Translations under genes and position numbers: made by a program
Shown: positions 22,600 to 33,177 of the stretch, piece by piece
Position numbering within the stretch: the first letter of the stretch is position 1
Layout of the letters: each line of letters starts with the position of its first letter
NCBI GenBank assembly: GCA_949987705.1
Contig: OX465281.1
Location: 195,969,112 to 196,033,111, forward strand
DNA from: Thereva unica
Lineage: Eukaryota > Arthropoda > Insecta > Diptera > Therevidae
DNA: 64,000 nt
Direction: 5' to 3'
Notes under the pieces: generated by a model
What the model was told of the DNA's origin: nothing
Databases searched by the model: none
What the model saw: only the letters and a program-made list of their open reading frames with translations

Positions 22600-23840
22600 A
22601 GGGTGATTATCGAACAGCCGCCGAATCAGTTTCTCAATACCGAACCGACAATTACCGAGGTGAAAACAGCAATAAAATCGCTCAAAAATGGAAAAGCGGC
22701 GGTAATAGACCAAGTAACCGCCGAGATGATCAAAGCCGGAGGTGATGTTTTGTCACAACAACTTCATGTCCTCATCGCGGTATTAGCCTCCTTTTAATCG
22801 TCAGCAAAGTAAAATCTTACAATCGAGGCTACAGAAACATCGAGAGCAAACGAGCCGGAAAGAACAAGCTGGATTTAGACCACATCGAGGAGGTATTGAT
22901 CAAATATTCGTCAAATAATGGAAGAAAGAATTCGTTGCAGCAAACGAAGTGTCTTCGTTTTCATCGATTTCGAATCCGCTTTCGTTTGCACCGATGGAAC
23001 AGCTTGTGGAGAACCTTGGAAACCGAACACTCGAAAACGAATCATCCAACTTTTCCAAGCGTCGTACGATGGTTCAACCAGCAGCGTTCATATTCGAAGC
23101 GACTTGTCCGAGGAGTTCCAGATTCAAACGAGTGTCCGACAGGGAGACGTCGCTTCTCCACTTCTCTTCAATGTTGTGATCGACGCGATTATACGTGAAG
23201 CTTTCGATGGACGACTCGGAGTTCGATACGACCATGGTACAATAATACAAGGTAGGCTCGCAAGGAAAAGCTCTGTTTCCATCTTGAAAAGCTTCTACCA
23301 CTTTTATATGAGAAAAGATCTGAGTGACGTCACGAGAGAGCTTTTTTCCTTTGTGAACTAAGATCTGAGTGACGGGGCCCTTATGAGCTTACCTTGTAAT
23401 TATTGTACCATGGATACGACGACAACAACTTCGTAACCGACTTAATGTTTGCCGGCGATTGCGTATATTTAAACGAACACATATTTCCATCTAAACAAAA
23501 GTACGCCTTTACCGAACGTTGATCTTTCCGATTCTTCTTTCTGGATCTGAAACGTGGACACTGCTCAAACCCGACGTTAAGAAGCTCGAGGTCTTCCAAA
23601 TGCGATGGTTGATGCAGATCCTCGGTGTTTCACTCCGCGATTACCTTTGAAACGAGACAGTTCGACAAAGATGCGATCAGCAGAAGATAACCTGGCTACA
23701 GAATACCGACGGTGACCTAAAGAATCAGCGATTATCAGTTACAGCAGGCTCGAGATGTCGCCAAAAGCCGGCAAGAATGGAAACGAATCGTGAATAGAGT
23801 TCGAGACCCAGCGGCACCGGCTAAACCGTTGTGACAAGCA
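22600..23840 (+). pseudogene. decayed LINE reverse transcriptase
   Basis: On the + strand the text runs TEVKTAIKSLKNGKAA and TAEMIKAGGDVL (22650-22760). It continues with FVFIDFESAF (22950), IQLFQASYDGSTSS, EFQIQTSVRQGDVASPLLF (about 23110-23170), and a decayed FAGD in place of FADD near 23450. A C-terminal stretch WTLLKPDVKKLEVFQMRW lies near 23560. This is the same broad LINE group as the copy at 12752 but a different family. Frames shift repeatedly and a MITE sits at 23233-23411. Confidence 0.82.
23233..23411. mobile_element. 179-bp MITE with 8-bp target duplication
   Basis: Termini CATGGTACAATAATACAAGG and CCTTGTAATTATTGTACCATG are inverted. The 8-mer GATACGAC occurs immediately on both sides (23225-23232 and 23412-23419). 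Removing the element and one duplicate restores the LINE reading text. An 8-bp duplication fits hAT or P-type transposons; the class is not decided. Confidence 0.88.
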
Positions 23841-23844
23841 CCTC

Positions 23845-24219
23845 ACACTTCACTTACAACAAACCGAGGACAGGCGAGCTCGTGCTCTAGTGCATCGATA
23901 GTATTGTAGGATAAATTCCTGTAGCGTGCATGCCATTAGCTTTGACAGATGATATATGAATTTATAAACTGTAGAACCAAAAATGTAGAACAAAAAAGTA
24001 TAAAATAGGGTTTATATGATTTTCTATTATACAGTGTTCTAAGGTCTTGAAGGTTAATTGCTTGCTGTTCCTTTCCAGTGCCGGGGGATCGTGTTGGGTT
24101 CGGGTGCGTAGTCTGACAAACTGACCCCGTTCGACATTGTTATTTGGCAACAACCTTTCTTAGAAGGTAGATCACTTCATTGTAAGTCGGAAAACGGGCC
24201 CACGGTTTGCAGAACAACA
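23845..24219. other. no gene seen
   Basis: LINE 3' flank and AT-rich DNA. Nothing further recognised. Confidence 0.4.
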
Positions 24220-24430
24220 TGTATAGTTTCGCAGAGATCCATCATGGGCCCCCTGCTGTGGATCACAATGTATTTCCCAAAAGGAAGAGTTTCGATCCGG
24301 TTTGCGGATGACATCGGGGTAGTTCTCGTAGAACGATGCCTGTATGATGCTGAAAACACGCCTAGGGTGATGGCGCAGTGATTTTTGTTATAAAAGGTGA
24401 AAGTACCGACGAAATAAATTCGTTGTGTGC
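24220..24430 (+). pseudogene. R1-like LINE RT fragment
   Basis: The + strand text RSIMGPLLWITMYF followed by IRFADDIGVVLVERC matches RT motif B and the catalytic FADD box of R1-type LINEs. Only about 65 codons survive. Confidence 0.65.
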
Positions 24431-24434
24431 ACAC

Positions 24435-24655
24435 ACTGAAAGCGACAGCGTCGATCGACAGCCGATTATTCTACACGCGCAACACACGGAAATAGCAACA
24501 CAATCGCATGCCATATCACCCATGCAACTTTGACAGGCAACGGCTACGAAATAGAAATTAAATTGATTCGGTCGGCACGTATTCTATTCGATTTTGATAG
24601 ACTCTGTATGCAGCGATTCGTTGGTTGCCCTTAGCATTTTTACATCATGAGATTG
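24435..24655. repeat. diverged copy of the 36931-37255 MITE
   Basis: AATAGCAACACAATCGCATG, GGCAACGGCTACGAAATAGA and a final TGCCCTTAGCATTTTTACA correspond in order to the MITE at 36931-37255. The left terminus is not recognisable. Confidence 0.6.
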
Positions 24656-24705
24656 AATTATGCGCGAACGAAGCTATCTAAAGCCTATACAATTCTATGA
24701 ACACG

Positions 24706-25041
24706 TATTGGGGCTTCGCTCCAATCTTCCTCATTAATTTTTAAAGTTATCTCAATTCAAAATCTTTGGATTGTGTTTACACTTATTTATTTTATTTTAA
24801 TTATAGCGATTACACTTTGAATTGTTATTTTAACTTAGATAAGATTTTACAATATATTTTATAACTATTTATATTTGAGAACTTTTAGAAGACGTCAAAA
24901 GTTAATTCTTTAAAACTGACAACTAACTAATTTATTCGTTGTTTTCAATTTTTTAATATTACTTGATGCAAGTCGGCTATGCTTTTGTGCACAGTCTTTT
25001 GCAGTCAAGTAATATGTGAGTAGTGGGACGATGTCCCTACA
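24706..25041 (-). repeat. 3' LTR of the - strand gypsy element
   Basis: On the - strand it starts TGTAGGGACATCG and ends AAGCCCCAATA. It is preceded by the purine tract GGGAGGGGAGTA. 336 bp, near-identical to 30780-31117. Confidence 0.93.
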
Positions 25042-25062
25042 TACTCCCCTCCCAGCGTAGCG

Positions 25063-28000
25063 TTACATGAAGTGTACCGAGTGAATTGTGGCTGTTTCGC
25101 CGTCTCGGTCACACTCAAATGCAGGTTTCAGTCGATCAATAGCTATCGACTTATTTGTGCCATTTAGGTTGACGACAAAATGTTTACGTAATCTTTTGAT
25201 TACCTTGAATGGCCCTTCGTATGGTGTTTCAAAAGGCCGCCGAACACGATCGGTACGTATGAAAACGTATTTCGCATTCTCTAAGGCGTTTGGCACGTAC
25301 ACATCGTTTTGTACTGATTGTCGGGGTTGTGTTGCCGCCAGACCTTTCATGTGTGTGCGAAGACGCGTTAGAAATTCTGAGTGCTCTATCGGGTTCTCAT
25401 CCGTTGGGATGGAAATTGAATTGGGGAGCCTCAGATTCTGTCCATAGACAAGCTCTGCTGGTGAGCATTGTAAATCGGTTTTAATTGCCGAGCGAATACC
25501 TAATAAAACAAAGGGCAAATCCTCACTCCAATGAGTAGTGTTGTCCCTTGCCATTAAGGCCGCTTTCAGTTGTCTATGGAACCGCTCAACCATCCCATTT
25601 GCTTGCGGATGGTAGGCGGTAGTACGTATTCTATGTATACCTAGAAGTCTTGTGACTTCATTGAATAATTTTGATTCAAATTGCGACCCTTGATCTGTTG
25701 TAAGTTCAAGTGGGGCGCCGAATCTAGGGATATATGAATATCCTCGAGATGGGGGCAATGGTCCAACAATGTCCATATGGATATGTTCGAATCTATTATT
25801 CGGTAAATTGAAAGCTTCATGTGGAGATTTGGTGTGTCTCGAAACTTTAGATTTTTGGCAGCCTATACAGGATCTAGACCAGTTGTTACAGTCTTTGTTG
25901 ATCGCTGGCCAAAAATGTTTTTTAGTAATAGCTTGCCTTGTGGCGCGTATGCCTGGATGCGACAAGCTATGTTCAACATTGAATGCTAATTTTCTTAATG
26001 ATGAAGGTATATATGGGCGTAATGTACCCGTGCTAATCTCACACCAAACTTCATGAGTTGTGAAAGGAATTGGTGTGAGTATTAGTTTTACCTTCGAGCT
26101 ACTACTGGAATGCTCTTGGAGTCGTTGTAACTCTTTGTCACCTTCTTGTGCTTTCGCCAGATGTGGCAAATCGAAGGTGATTGTGTCAACGTTGTCGGCC
26201 GCTAATGAGCGAGATAAATAATCTGCGACAATGTTTTGTTTCCCAGAGACATGTCTGATGTCTGTTGTGAACTGGGAAATTAGGTGTCTTGTTTGGCGGG
26301 GAGATCTTTCGGTTTTTGTGTGAAGGGCATGTATTAAAGGTTTGTGGTCAGTGTAGACCACGAAATTTCTTCCTTCAACAAAGTACCGAAAATGTTTTAT
26401 TGCTGCAAAGATTGCGAGTAGTTCGCGATCGAATGCAGAATAATTTCGTTCAGCAGATGATAGCTTCTTAGAAAATAAAGCTAATGGTTGCCTAGTGGCG
26501 TAGATAGCTTTCAGCCATGGGGGGGGATATGACTTAGTATAAAATTAAAAATAAATAAATTTTTCTTCCGAAGTTCTGTTTTTGATAAGCTAAAATTTCG
26601 TGAGTAGCTTCCTTCTGACGCCTAACTTTTCTAATTGCGAAAATTCTCGATAGTGGTTTCTAGTGAAACCCATAGGCGTTAAAGATGTCGGGTTTGGTGA
26701 TTGCAAAAATACTATTAGTAAATATTTGTTAGATAAATTAAGAGATACCGTTATAAAGAACTCAAAAAAGTTTGTCGTAAAAAATTGATGGTCCAACCGA
26801 AAGGTCGCCCACCATCAACATGTGCAAGTAACTAATTAAATTAAATTGTAAAAAATTTAAATAAATTGGGAAAAATTAGTAAAAAATTGAATTAAATTAT
26901 ATGTATGTATGTATATATTCACATCATAGAAAATATTCTTGGAAAAATTAGAGCAAAAAATCTAACTTTCTGGTTTTTTTTGACAATTCATTTATGACTT
27001 CGGCAAATCGTAGACGGACACACTCCTTCGCTGTGCTCACTTTGCCTGATTCAGGCATTCCAAACCAAAGTCTAGAAATTAACAAGTCTTTCATCTTCAT
27101 ATGGTTAATGAGTGAAAGGCGAACAGCTGCATGCACAAGTTTTTCAAATGACGATGTCAGGCTATCAGAGAGAGAATGCAACATTTTTATACGCGCTGGA
27201 ATACAACCATAAGTCGGAAAATTTTATGAGTTTATATGGGGATGTATTGGTGCATATTTGCTCGTTTGTTTTGATGACTTCAATTTTGACAGCTGATTCA
27301 ATTGTCTTTCCTTTTCTGGTCTGCATACTTGATCGAAGAGAGAGAATCTGGCTTTGTCTGGCCGAGTTCACGAAGTATGCGTTGAGTTTTGCTCAGCAGT
27401 GACGCAGTGATGTTCATATATGCACGCACACAATCAACGGTCGGAAATTTTTGTATGAAGATGAAAGACTTGTTATTACTAGACTTTGTTCCAAACCAGC
27501 GCACATACGGCACGACAAGTATCGGCTGCAAAGATGGTTTATGGAGCGGAGCGTGAGAGAGGACGATGGAATGGACACAATTTCCATCGCTCACTCTTAC
27601 TTTATTTGCCATAAACCATATTTGCAGCCGACTCTTGTCGTGTCGGGTGTACGCTCGTGTGGAACCACCCTATGATTTGCTCCACCGATTGTGCACCGTT
27701 GCAACCCTACTACAATTGTACTATTTCTGCTACGATTTTTAAGCTACAACTTTTTACTCGGTACTATTTGATTTAAGTACATTTCTTATTCGATTTAATT
27801 CGATGAAAAAGTATCATATCAAGGGATACTTATATTTTTAGTATCTACTACTGTTTTAATGGATTTAGTACATATTGTTTGTTGGATTAATACATTTTAA
27901 ACTTGCTTGGGTGGCAGCGCTTTGTAGGCCGCCCCCTGCTCCTTCTTTGACGGTGACAAAAAATACATTGTGCCGAGGGAGCGCGTGGTCATCATTACTA

Positions 28001-29933
28001 CATCATTTTTTAGGAAGTTCATATGTTGATACTCTACATAATATGCTCAAACCTAATAGTTATTTCACCCAAAGTTAGGAACACGATTATATTTCTTGAT
28101 TAACTATAATGTTAATATTTTGAGTATTTAGGAACCGAGGTGTCACTGTTGGCTCATTGTATTTACTTTACATGTGCTTAATGTGTGCACAATTATAGGG
28201 AGCCTTTTTGCGGTTCCTGATTTCCTTTTCGTGGTTCCTGATTGGTCGGCCTTCTCGAAGCGCGGAAATTAGCAATACTCAAATGCACAGCCGTCACAAA
28301 AACGGATCTAGATGATACATAGAATCAAAAGAGGTGCTGGTGCTTTAAAAATTTCATGTATGTACATATACTTAAATACTTAGATACGAAGATCTTTATT
28401 TTCGTAAGTCCATGGGGGGGGGGATTGATCCCCTTGATCCCCCCCCTATCTACGCCACTGGTTGCCATCTGTGACCGTTAAATTGTTCCAGCACAGCTCC
28501 GATAGCAAAGTCGGAAGCATCAGTTGTGACGCTATATTTAGCATCATCTAGTGGATGTATCAGCATTACTGCTGCAGCCATTGCGGCTTTCACGTCGAGG
28601 AATGCTTGTTGACATTCTGCGGGCCAAGGAAGATGTTCCTTATTTTTTGTTGTTAATGGACAATTGAGGAGTTCCCTCAAGTGTTCATTAATCGGTACTA
28701 GCAGTTGTGCTAGTTTAGGAATAAATCGGTGATAAAAGTTCACCATTCCTATAAATTTTTGTATTTGTTTGACTGTTGTTGGAGTTGTGAGGTCATTAAT
28801 TGCTTGGACACGTTCGGGTGATGGAAGGATTCCATCCTTGCCGATACTATGTCCCAAAAAGTTGATCTCACTGACCCCAAAAAGGCATTTTGATAACTTT
28901 ATTGTTAAACCAAAGTTATCAAGGCGTTTAAACAGTAGTTCGAGGTGAGTGAGATGCTCATCCTCGGATTTACTAGCGATAAGTATATCGTCTAGATAGA
29001 CATAAACGAACCATTTCTTAACCCAAATGGCATGCGAGTAAACTCAAACAGACCAAAAGGTGTTATTATGGCAGTCTTATGCACGTCTTCTTGTGCAATG
29101 GGGATGTTATGATACGCAGGTACCAAATCCACCTTCGAAAAAATCGTGCATCCGTGAAGGTTCACAGAAAAATTGTGAATGTGCGGGATTGGATATCTAT
29201 CCGGCACTGTGACTGTATTAAGGCGACGGTAGTCGCCGCATGGCCTCCAATCATTTGTATCCCGTTTAGGGACCAGATGAAGTGGAGATGCTGCGGGAGA
29301 CGACGATGGTCGACAAATCCCTAGTTGAACCATATGTTCAAACTCCAATTTCGCCGCCTTGAGCTTCTCAGGATGAAGTCTACGAGCGGTAACGAAAGGT
29401 AATTGCCCATTAGTAACAATGTGGTGTTGCACATTGTGTTTAACCGGTAGGTTAAAATTTGGTGGTTGTGTTAATGAAGCGTACTTCATTAACAATACTT
29501 TATATTTGCCAAGATGTTGGCATTCAAAGCTCTCGAGTATATACTCACCAGTTGCACAGACGTCAGTCCGAAGACTGGTCTGTGAGTCAACTAATTCTCG
29601 ATGTTTAAAATCGAGTATGAGTTCGAACTTTGTGAGAAAGTCCGCACCGAGTATAGCTTTGTTTGTGTTGGCTATGATGAAGTTGTGGATGAACCGTCGG
29701 CGAAGACCTAGGTTCAGTTCCAGCAACTTCGCGCCAAAAGTTTGGATCGTGGATCCATTTGCGGTCCGCAGAAGTAAATTAGGGCATGTTGTTTGTACCC
29801 TAAACGTGTGCTTCGGAACTAATGATATGTCCGCGTCAGAATCGATTAAAAAATCAAGCTGGTTGTGCTGGTCGCGGACAAATAATCTACCTCTGCTGAG
29901 AGACGCCCGCGGATGTGGCGACTCCCCGCCAAT
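25063..29933 (-). pseudogene. pol of the - strand gypsy element, three lesions plus insertion
   Basis: Protease (about 29880-29700): the active site reads [10 protein letters not shown], with aspartate where the family has glycine (D-T/S-G). RT (about 29400-28860): [22 protein letters not shown] and RMPFGLRN are followed at once by [13 protein letters not shown] block of about 16-20 residues is missing and the frame changes. RNase H (28600-28480, then 26490-26300) is split by the insertion but contains TTDASDFAIGAVL and YTDHKPL. Integrase (26000-25063): the zinc region (HSLSHPG, CIGC) is intact. In the core DIVGPLPPSRGYSYI jumps to PRFGAPLELTTDQG, losing about 38 residues in frame between the first two acidic residues; the glutamate is in GMVERFHR. 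The frame closes at 25063. Confidence 0.9.
26493..28458. mobile_element. hAT-like non-autonomous insertion, 1966 bp
   Basis: TGGTTGCC stands directly on both sides (26485-26492, 28459-28466), and RNase H reads through when one copy and the insert are removed. Termini TAGTGGCGTAGATA and TATCTACGCCAC are inverted. Runs of G near both ends (about 26519-26527 and 28413-28422) are unusual. The interior has no transposase. It contains hairpins of its own, for example 27485-27545 facing 27605-27670 (GCAGCCGA and CTTGTCGTG words), and AAAGTCTAGAAATTAACAAG facing a near-complement at about 27460. Confidence 0.82.
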
Positions 29934-30776
29934 TTAATTTTTTGGATGATGGGCCCCCTTCATCTTTCGGTCCTTCTTGGCTGTAGAGCCAGGACCCTTG
30001 AAGGCACACGGCGGGGTGCACCGCTCTGCCCCACTGCCGTAGCGGTAGTGGTAGTAGCAGAGCGTCCCCGGTAGCGCTTGTGCAGATGAAGGTTTGGGTA
30101 TGGCCCCTTGTTTGGTGGAGTTACTGGTCCCCGCTGATGGCGCCTTTGGTTGACGAACCGGTGATCGGCCCCATTGCCGTGGACCAGCAGACCCTCTCGC
30201 CGACTCCTGGCCCTGGCCTTGCCCTCTCCCCAACACAAGTGTTCGCAATTGCTGCACCTCGCGTTGGAGAGACTGCACGGCCCGCTCCAGGGACGGCGAG
30301 CTTCTCACCTCAGACACCTGAGCGGGAGCTGAACGGGCAGTGATCTCCCACACTGTATCCGCCAGTTTCGACAGCTGGCCTAGAGACTGGTCTGCGGATG
30401 CGGCGAGCACCACCTGGATATCTCTAGGAAGCCTCCGCTCCCAAAGATTCCGGATGAGCTCCTCCCCACCTCCCAGACAGTCTCCGGCCAGACTTTGCAA
30501 GCCTCTCAGGAAATCTGAGGGCTTGCGATCTCCGGGCTCATGCGCCGCCAACAGCTGTTCGAGGCGATTCCTTGTCGATAATCCATATCGTTCCAGCAAT
30601 CGCCTCTTAGCCTCCGTATAGCTGGCGGTACTGAGATCCGGGAAAGTGTGCAGGAGAATTTTGGCCGCCTCCGTCGGGAGAGCGGACACGATATGAGACA
30701 GCTTTTGCTTCTCCGAAGTGATTGCATTTAGGGAGAATTGAGCCTCAGCCTGGTAAAACCAGACGGCCGGGTCGCC
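29934..30776 (-). pseudogene. gag of the - strand gypsy element, amino end missing
   Basis: The frame is open from the primer-binding site to a stop at 29934, with no ATG before the capsid-like text. The PBS bases themselves read as codons (GDPAVWFYQAEAQF), where relatives have an upstream leader and start. Capsid-like FPDLSTASYTEAKRRLLERY and LRGLQSLAG follow, then a Gln/Gly-rich linker (GRGQGQGQ) and a single Cys/His cluster CYYHYRYGSGAERCTPPC. No standard CCHC knuckle is present. Either the start region was deleted or translation begins at a non-ATG codon. Confidence 0.78.
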
Positions 30777-30777
30777 A
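30760..30777 (-). promoter_or_regulatory. primer-binding site
   Basis: TGGCGACCCGGCCGTCTGG on the - strand starts two bases (AG) after the 5' LTR. The leading TGG pairs with tRNA CCA. Confidence 0.75.
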
Positions 30778-30779
30778 CT

Positions 30780-31117
30780 TATTGGGGCTTCGCTCCAATC
30801 TTCCTCATTAATTTTTAAAGTTATCTCAATTCAAAATCTTTGGATTGTGTTTACACTTATTTATTTTTTTTTTTAATTATAGCGATTACACTTTGAATTG
30901 TTATTTTAACTTAGATAAGATTTTACAATATATTTTATAACTATTTATATTTGAGAACTTTTAGAAGACGTCAAAAGTTAATTCTTTAAAACTGACAACT
31001 AACTAATTTATTTGTTGTTTTCAATTTTTTAATATTACTTGATGCAAGTCGGCTATGCTTTTGTGCACAGTCTTTTGCAGTCAAGTAATATGTGAGTAGT
31101 GGGGCGATGTCCCTACA
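30780..31117 (-). repeat. 5' LTR of the - strand gypsy element
   Basis: 338 bp, TGTAGGGACATCGCCCC at its - strand start, differing from 24706-25041 by an A/T-tract change and single-base differences near 31010 and 31104. Confidence 0.93.
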
Positions 31118-31121
31118 CACG

Positions 31122-31859
31122 CTTCAACGTTGGACGCCTAATGGTAGGTTGGTAGGAGGCATCGTGTGGCCGGTTTTCTAACTACTAGTGTCTAATGTCA
31201 TGCGTCCAATGCTAGTGTTTGGACGCGTTCGGGCTTTTGTCGATGCTGGCTCAATCGTTGGAAGCCAACATTCGAATGAAACGTTCACCGCATCGTTTAG
31301 AGTCGGCTTAAGAGATTAAAACGTGCTCCGAAAGTGATTAAAATGTGCCCCGATGTTTTTAGCATGACAGCTGATGTTCTCACGATTGGAGAGCAGAAAA
31401 CTGAAGCTTTGCTGACCAGCAAACTGAGAAAACAAGAATCCGTAAGGTTCAAGGTATGGGAAGAGATCAGTTACCAGGGAGTGATAATGGACTGCAGACA
31501 GCAGGGTTTAACAGGTCGGCTAACAGCAGAAAATGGATTACCACAAACAGATAAAGCTCCCTCCGTGAGTGCTGCGCGTGCAGGACCATATCTAATGATA
31601 CGGCGTGAGTGATATAGGGTGCGCCAAAACAATGGGAAATTTTACACGCAGGCGGGGAAATGACAATTCTATACACATTAGCATTTTGTGTTTGGATAAA
31701 ATACAAGCGCTCGTACATTGTAATTTCATCTTCGAAATTTGCATACGACTCCCCCATAGCATTTGACCACGACAAGAGTCGCAGGGAAAGGATTAAATTG
31801 TGATTGAGAATATAAATGAGCGCTTTTTCAAACGAATGGAGTGACATGAATCTACTTTC
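31122..31859. other. no gene recognised
   Basis: A short + strand frame (31334-31612) has no recognisable family and no splice context. Left unassigned. Confidence 0.4.
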
Positions 31860-32400
31860 GTGGTGGGGATTTGACACTCTCACTGCGCATGGAAAAAGCG
31901 CTTTCGAGAGATTGTTTTAGCACAGTTTATAGCAGCAATAGAAATACTGCCGAGAGAAGGCATGCTTCTGTTACCAAATACAGTGCGGTATCGATGCGAG
32001 TTCGTAACGGAATGGAAAGAGAAGTGAGGCGAGCCTGTTAAGGGTCGGTGGACCCACAAACTTGTCCACAACGTTGGAAGATGGGTTACGAAGGAGCGTT
32101 TTGAAGTGAGTTCCGATCTTAGACAATTTTTGAATGGAAATATGGACATGGAGGATATAGTAAATACCTCCATCATTTCAGGCTCAGGAGCACGTCTTCT
32201 TTTATTATGAGATGGCTGAGGCCCCACCTCCACCACCAAAACCATCCTTGAAGACATGATCAGGAAATAGGATGAGTGGGGGAAAGTGGAAGGTATGCTG
32301 AAAGCCGGGAAGTTGGGACTGGAAGAAGCTGAAGGAAAGAAGGAAAGGCTTTGCAACCGCAGGAGTATTAGCAGCTAGATAAAAGCTGCTATGCTAACAA
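31860..32400 (+). pseudogene. R1-like LINE C-terminal fragment
   Basis: Across frames the + strand reads GRWTHKLVHNVGRWVTK and later LRQFLNGN and SGSGARLL. This matches the end of R1-type ORF2 (a WTH..L followed by a CFxxYL-like region). Frames are broken. Confidence 0.5.
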
Positions 32401-32604
32401 AGCCAGTCATGCGGAGAGAGTGGAAGACCAGGAGGTGTTTTAGTGTCCCACACAACCGGCATACAGGAGCCTGAAGCTTTTCACCTTCCAACGAACGAAA
32501 ATAAAAAAAATTGATTGACCTTGAGGAGTTTTAATAAAATAATATTAAATAAAATTGAAAGTGCGAAGTTAAATCGGCATATGTTTACAAATTAGGACTA
32601 CTTA

Positions 32605-32772
32605 AGGTACGATACTGAACAGCGCGGCAGACTGCGAACCGCAGGCAACACTACTGATTTGTAATAAAATCGCAAACTGCAAAACTGCAGGCGACACTTG
32701 CTGATTTTATCAAACAAACCAGTAGTGTTGCCTGAGGTTTGCAGTCTGCCGCCTTGTTCGGAATCGTACCTT
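32605..32772. mobile_element. small MITE with about 55-bp inverted ends
   Basis: AGGTACGATACTGAACAGCG at the left faces its near-complement CCTTGTTCGGAATCGTACC at the right. The match continues through GGCAGACTGCGAACC and GGCAACACTACTG. A TTTA/TTAA-like context at the edges hints at a TA duplication, but this is not exact. Confidence 0.75.
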
Positions 32773-32914
32773 TACCCTCAACTTCCAGGTGGGCGAGTAC
32801 TGTTACCCACCATACCCACACTATCCGCACACAGATATCAAATTTATAGCGTTGCCAGATGCCGGAGGTTTAAATGGCCGACCCTGTTTAAAGCGAGACT
32901 CTCCACTTTCTTAA

Positions 32915-33173
32915 CACTAGGTTTACGAAGCGCGTCAATTTGACGCATTCACAATTTCACGTAGAAAAATTTGGAAATCGCTTAGATTTATCTCTTACTA
33001 CACGTACTTACTACTATCCATTTAGTGAGACGAATATTTGTCAAAAGTTATATTCTTTCCCTTTCAATAAACGAATTATTTATTTATTCTACAAAATGCT
33101 CATTTTTTATAAATGTGTCAAATTGACGCGTGCCGTAGAGATAGGTATATAAGAAATCTCAGTAAACCTAGTG
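32915..33173. mobile_element. TTAA-flanked MITE (piggyBac-like), copy 2
   Basis: CACTAGGTTTACGAAGCG and AGTAAACCTAGTG termini, flanked by TTAA (32911-32914, 33174-33177). Subterminal GCGTCAATTTGACGC faces GTGTCAAATTGACGCG. Length (259 bp) and layout equal those of 11704-11961, although the interiors differ. Confidence 0.82.
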
Positions 33174-33177
33174 TTAA

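Larger units (their letters stand above)
24706..31117 (-). mobile_element. young Ty3/gypsy retrotransposon with internal deletions
   Basis: Read on the - strand: 5' LTR (30780-31117), PBS, gag, protease, RT, RNase H, integrase, polypurine tract (GGGAGGGGAGTA), 3' LTR (24706-25041). The two LTRs differ by about three substitutions and one short indel. Both outer flanks carry CACG (24702-24705 and 31118-31121), a 4-bp target duplication. Despite this youth, RT and integrase each lack a block and protease has a changed active site. A 1966-bp insertion (26493-28458) came later, with its own 8-bp duplication. There is no env-like frame. Confidence 0.94.

Noticed and set aside
24706..31117. Search for an env-like gene in this and the other two gypsy elements
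   Set aside because: Integrase is followed directly by the polypurine tract or 3' end; no extra frame exists.
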